DNA from: DASQHY01 sp035602605
GTDB lineage: Bacteria > Acidobacteriota > Terriglobia > Acidiferrales > UBA7541
Reading direction: 5' to 3'
Length of the DNA: 64,000 nt
Assembly (NCBI GenBank): GCA_035602605.1
Contig: DATNLZ010000105.1
Span: 1 to 64,000 of the forward strand
Below are positions 60,994-64,000 of this stretch, piece by piece. Each line of letters starts with the position of its first letter. Position 1 is the first letter of the stretch. The translations under genes and the position numbers were made by a program. The notes under the pieces are model-generated. The model saw nothing but the letters and a program-made list of their open reading frames with translations, was not told the origin of the DNA and ran no database searches.

Positions 60994-62366
60994 CGCGGCT
61001 GGTGTTTTTGCAGGCGGCGATAGAGCCCGCTGCGGCTCAGTCCCAGCGCCTTAGCCGCCTGGCTAACGTTGCCATCGTGGCGAGACAATGTTTTTTGCAC
61101 GAGATAACGCTCGACTTCATCCAAACTCATTTCTTCAAGGCGAAGCGATCCTAAGGAAGCCACCGGTCGAAGACCTAGATCAGCGGCACGAATCTGCGGT
61201 CCCTGAGCCAGAAGAACGCCGCGCTCTACAGCGTGATCCAGCTCGCGAACGTTGCCGGGCCAGGGATGTTCGAGCAGCACCTGCGCCGCGGCGGCGTCGA
61301 ATCCCGTAACATTTTTGCGGTAATGGTGCACGTAGGAATGAACGAAATGATTCGCGAGCAGGGTAATATCTTCGCGGCGCTCGCGTAGCGGAGGAAGATG
61401 AATCTCGATTGTATTCAAGCGAAACAGTAAATCCTGGCGAAAACGCCCGGTGTTGACTTCTGTATTCACGTCAGCATTGGTAGCCGCAAGAACGCGCACC
61501 TCCACCCGCCGCGTTTTCGACGAGCCCACCCGCTCCATTTCACCGGTCTCGAGTACGCGCAGGAGTTTCGCTTGAAGATTGAGCGGGACGTTGGCGATTT
61601 CGTCGAGGAAAAGAGTGCTGCCATCAGCTAGCTCAAAGCGCCCCACACGGTCGGTACGAGCATCCGTGAACGCACCTCTTACGTGGCCAAAGAGCTCGCT
61701 TTCGAAAATTCCCTCGGAAAGGCCACCGGCATTGACTGTGACCATCGGCTTATTGCTGCGCGAGGAAAGCGCATGCAGAGTTTGCGCCACAACTTCCTTT
61801 CCAGTGCCGTGCTCACCGGTGATGAGAACGTTGGCATCCGACGGGCCGATCTGAGCGATAAGCTCGAGCACCGGTTGCATGGCTGCGGATTTGGCGATTA
61901 ACGTGGGGCGTGATTCGGCCCGTAGCAAACGGTTTTCGGCCTCCAAGCGCGAGGCGTGACGCAAAGCCTGGCGAAGATCAATCTGCGTCCGCAAAATGCT
62001 GAGCAGCCGCGCATTCTCCCAGGGCTTTTGAACGAAGTCGCGCGCCCCGCGCCGCATCGCTTCCACCGCCAGCTCCACGCTGCCCCATGCCGTCATCACC
62101 ACCACCGGCAGCATCCCATCCACCATCTGGATGCGGGTTAGCAGGTCGAGGCCTTCCTGGCCGGACGTGGTGTCGCGCGCGTAGTTCAAGTCCATCAGCA
62201 CGACATCAAACTCGCGTGTTTCGAGAGCGGACAGCAGTTCTGCGGGTGACGCAACCGCCTGCGTCTCATAGCCCTCGCGTTTCAATAGCAATCGCAGAGC
62301 TTCACGGATGTCCTGCTGGTCGTCGGCCAAGAGAATGCGATAGTGGTTGGAGGCAGAGGTTTTCAT
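60990..62366 (-). CDS. Sigma-54-dependent response regulator (NtrC family)
   Basis: A 458-residue activator. The receiver has ADD at 14-16 and the phospho-acceptor Asp59 in VVLMDLNYA. The AAA+ domain has Walker A GEHGTGKE (184-191) and the sigma-54 contact loop GAFTDA (231-236, a mild variant of GAFTGA). The sensor II HPWPGNVRELDH and a Fis-type HTH (GNVSQAAKALGLSRSGLYRRL) end the protein. It is paired with the kinase at 59656-60993. An FtsX-like permease gene lies upstream on the same strand, a likely target or partner. Confidence 0.95.
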   Translation of the reverse strand: MKTSASNHYRILLADDQQDIREALRLLLKREGYETQAVASPAELLSALETREFDVVLMDLNYARDTTSGQEGLDLLTRIQMVDGMLPVVVMTAWGSVELAVEAMRRGARDFVQKPWENARLLSILRTQIDLRQALRHASRLEAENRLLRAESRPTLIAKSAAMQPVLELIAQIGPSDANVLITGEHGTGKEVVAQTLHALSSRSNKPMVTVNAGGLSEGIFESELFGHVRGAFTDARTDRVGRFELADGSTLFLDEIANVPLNLQAKLLRVLETGEMERVGSSKTRRVEVRVLAATNADVNTEVNTGRFRQDLLFRLNTIEIHLPPLRERREDITLLANHFVHSYVHHYRKNVTGFDAAAAQVLLEHPWPGNVRELDHAVERGVLLAQGPQIRAADLGLRPVASLGSLRLEEMSLDEVERYLVQKTLSRHDGNVSQAAKALGLSRSGLYRRLQKHQPR

Positions 62367-62592
62367 CGTTCCCCGAAGTTGTAATCTTTATCCTATTTCC
62401 GTGTGCTTGCGGCTCCGCGCTTGCAGCGCTGACGATTGCGGGCGCGGCTTCCGATGTCCAGCTCAAGCGTAAGGTTCACGACCGCGAACACTGGAGTTTT
62501 TGCAAGCATGCACAGCACCCACCAACGATACTGCCCACCGGTATGCATCGCCAACCTCCCGCACGAATGAGTGCAAACTCTAATCGGCAATG

Positions 62593-63999
62593 CTACTGGT
62601 GGCGAAGAGCGATCAGCGGATCTACCCTCGTGGCGCGGCGCGCCGGCAAGTAGCATGCCAGCAGCGATATTCCAAGGAGCACCATCGTTACCGTCACGAA
62701 CGTCACTGGATCACCAGCCTGCACTTCGAAAAGAAGACTTTGCAACACTCGCGTGAGCGCAAGGGCGGCCACGGCGCCCAGCCCGACGCCTACAAGCGAT
62801 AGCCGCATTCCGTCGCTGACCACGAGCCTTGAGACGTCCGCGCTCTGCGCGCCAATGGCCATTCGGATGCCGATTTCGTTCGTGCGCTGCGTGACTGCAT
62901 AGGACATTACGCCAAAGACTCCGACCGCGGCGAGCAACACTGCGATCCCGGCAAAAACACTCATTAACAGCATGCTGAACCGCGCCCGCGAAAGCGACGT
63001 CCAGAGCAATTGCTCCATCGTTGCGATTTCCGAGACGGGCTGGTCTTTGTCCATCTCGCGCACTTCCTCACGGATCGCGGGAACAAGAGTCGCCGGATTG
63101 GACCTTGCCCGAACAACCAGGGTCATGAAGTTGTACGTCAGCTCAGGATACGGCCAGTACGACATCGCCATCGGCTTAGAATCCAGACCTTGATGCTTCG
63201 CGTCGCCCACGACACCGACAATTTCGCTGGGAACATTTACGCTCTTCATCGCGATAATGATTTTCTTTCCGATTGGATCTTCATCGGGAAAGTGCTGGCG
63301 AGCCAGAGCTTCGCTTACAATCACAACATGTGATTCCACTGACGACTCTTGTTCGGTGAACAGTCTCCCCTTCCGCAACGGAATTCCCATGGTTTTGAAG
63401 TAGTCCGGCTCGATGACCCGCACATCGACTGACTGATGCTTTCCTGCGGGAGGTTCAGGCCGGCCAACAATTGTGAAACTGGTGGCCACGCCCCCGGCAG
63501 TGAACGGCAACAAGCTATTCGCGCTCGCGGACTGAACTCCGGGCAAGGACCGAATCCGGTCCAGCAGTTGGTGAAAGAAAACCACACGGGCTTGATCTTG
63601 CCCGTACTTCGATCCAGGAAGACTCAGTTTGACGGTCAGCAAGTTCTTCGCTTGAAATCCCGGGTCCGCGTTCGCTAGGTGAGCGAAGCTGCGAATCAGC
63701 AGACCGGAGCCTGCGAGCAGCACAAGGGCGAGCGCCACTTCAGCGATAACAAACGCGTTCCTTAAGAAATGACTTCGCACACCGGCAGATCCGCCACGGC
63801 CGCCTTCCTTGAGTGATTCGTTGATCGGCGATCGCAGAGTCTGCAACGCTGGAGCGAGACCAAAAACCAGCGCAGCGACAAACGACACGCCGGCCGTGAA
63901 CCCGAGAATGCGCATGTCCGCGCCGATATGGGTGATGTCGAGTAACCCCGGGGGACTCATCGCCAAAAGCAGATCCACGCCCCAGATCGCCATGAGCAC
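62593..63999 (-). CDS. ADOP/MacB-type FtsX-like permease, truncated at the window edge
   Basis: 468 residues of a longer protein whose N-terminal part lies beyond the window. Visible are one FtsX unit end (SFVAALVFGLAPALQTL), the central linker RNAFVIAEVALALVLLAGSGLL, a large extracytoplasmic domain with GVQSASANSLLPF and FKTMGIPLRKGRLF, and the final permease helices with GVMSYAVTQRTNEIGIRMAIGA. This is the duplicated-permease layout (ADOP) common in Acidobacteriota. Its ATPase is not seen here. It stands 226 bp upstream of the NtrC-type regulator on the same strand. Confidence 0.9.
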   Translation of the reverse strand: MLMAIWGVDLLLAMSPPGLLDITHIGADMRILGFTAGVSFVAALVFGLAPALQTLRSPINESLKEGGRGGSAGVRSHFLRNAFVIAEVALALVLLAGSGLLIRSFAHLANADPGFQAKNLLTVKLSLPGSKYGQDQARVVFFHQLLDRIRSLPGVQSASANSLLPFTAGGVATSFTIVGRPEPPAGKHQSVDVRVIEPDYFKTMGIPLRKGRLFTEQESSVESHVVIVSEALARQHFPDEDPIGKKIIIAMKSVNVPSEIVGVVGDAKHQGLDSKPMAMSYWPYPELTYNFMTLVVRARSNPATLVPAIREEVREMDKDQPVSEIATMEQLLWTSLSRARFSMLLMSVFAGIAVLLAAVGVFGVMSYAVTQRTNEIGIRMAIGAQSADVSRLVVSDGMRLSLVGVGLGAVAALALTRVLQSLLFEVQAGDPVTFVTVTMVLLGISLLACYLPARRATRVDPLIALRHQ

Positions 64000-64000
64000 G

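Noticed and set aside
1..64000. CRISPR arrays
   Set aside because: No series of equally spaced identical repeats was seen on either strand.

Overview
The window looks like chromosomal DNA of a moderately GC-rich diderm bacterium, most likely an acidobacterium (Acidobacteriota, Terriglobia-like). This is inferred from gene content: a VWFA-related protein of the acidobacterial type, an FtsX-like permease of the acidobacterial duplicated orphan permease (ADOP) type, a secretin carrying an FG-GAP propeller, a large YncE/Ig-like lipoprotein, a PEP-CTERM protein, BamA/Skp-like outer-membrane biogenesis genes and a Kdo hydroxylase. No rRNA gene is present, so the assignment rests on protein families only.

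Positions 1-7353 are a decayed integration hotspot around a tRNA-Arg(CCT) gene. An IS630-family element has cut a tyrosine recombinase whose 3' end stops 14 bp from the tRNA. A second, degenerate recombinase fragment faces the tRNA from the other side. A 37-bp imperfect copy of the tRNA 5' half lies 5.7 kb away and probably marks the far end of an old island. The island holds two receiver-domain regulators, a sigma-54 activator fragment fused head to head with an HtrA fragment, a broken hdeD, a PEP-CTERM protein and a small membrane protein.

Positions 7538-20000 are ordinary chromosome: an M28 peptidase, a PPOX protein, an MBL-fold hydrolase, a TPR membrane protein, an O-methyltransferase, proline dehydrogenase, thioredoxin reductase, a DinB/YfiT-like protein, a cyclophilin, MscL with a zinc ribbon, an APC transporter with a cytosolic tail, and a DUF971 protein. 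Around 19.3-21.2 kb there is an arsenic divergon: arsC and an ArsI/CadI-like lyase on one strand, arsR and an ABM-like gene on the other, with a perfect inverted repeat between them.

Positions 21.4-25.9 kb carry a four-gene iron-type operon: an FTR1 permease fused to DUF2318, two FtsX-like permeases and an ATPase. It diverges from a 1028-residue secretin-like protein with a complete seven-blade FG-GAP propeller inserted in the middle of the secretin domain. This is the most unusual gene in the window.

Positions 29.2-48.4 kb form a long minus-strand block. In transcription order it holds lolD-clpC, bamA, a giant lipoprotein and an OmpH/Skp-like chaperone, then the classic rimP-nusA-infB-DUF503-rbfA-truB translation operon and a Kdo hydroxylase. 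Two terminator-like hairpins separate the ompH-like gene from rimP.

Positions 48.8-64 kb hold an aminotransferase, a previously easy-to-miss 51-residue CxxC gene, an MFS transporter, an AI-2E family exporter, a Lon-like protease, the VWA protein with a coiled-coil partner, queF, a zinc-ribbon protein, tRNA-Glu(CTC), a family 5 uracil-DNA glycosylase, an NtrC/NtrB-type two-component pair and an ADOP permease running off the right edge.
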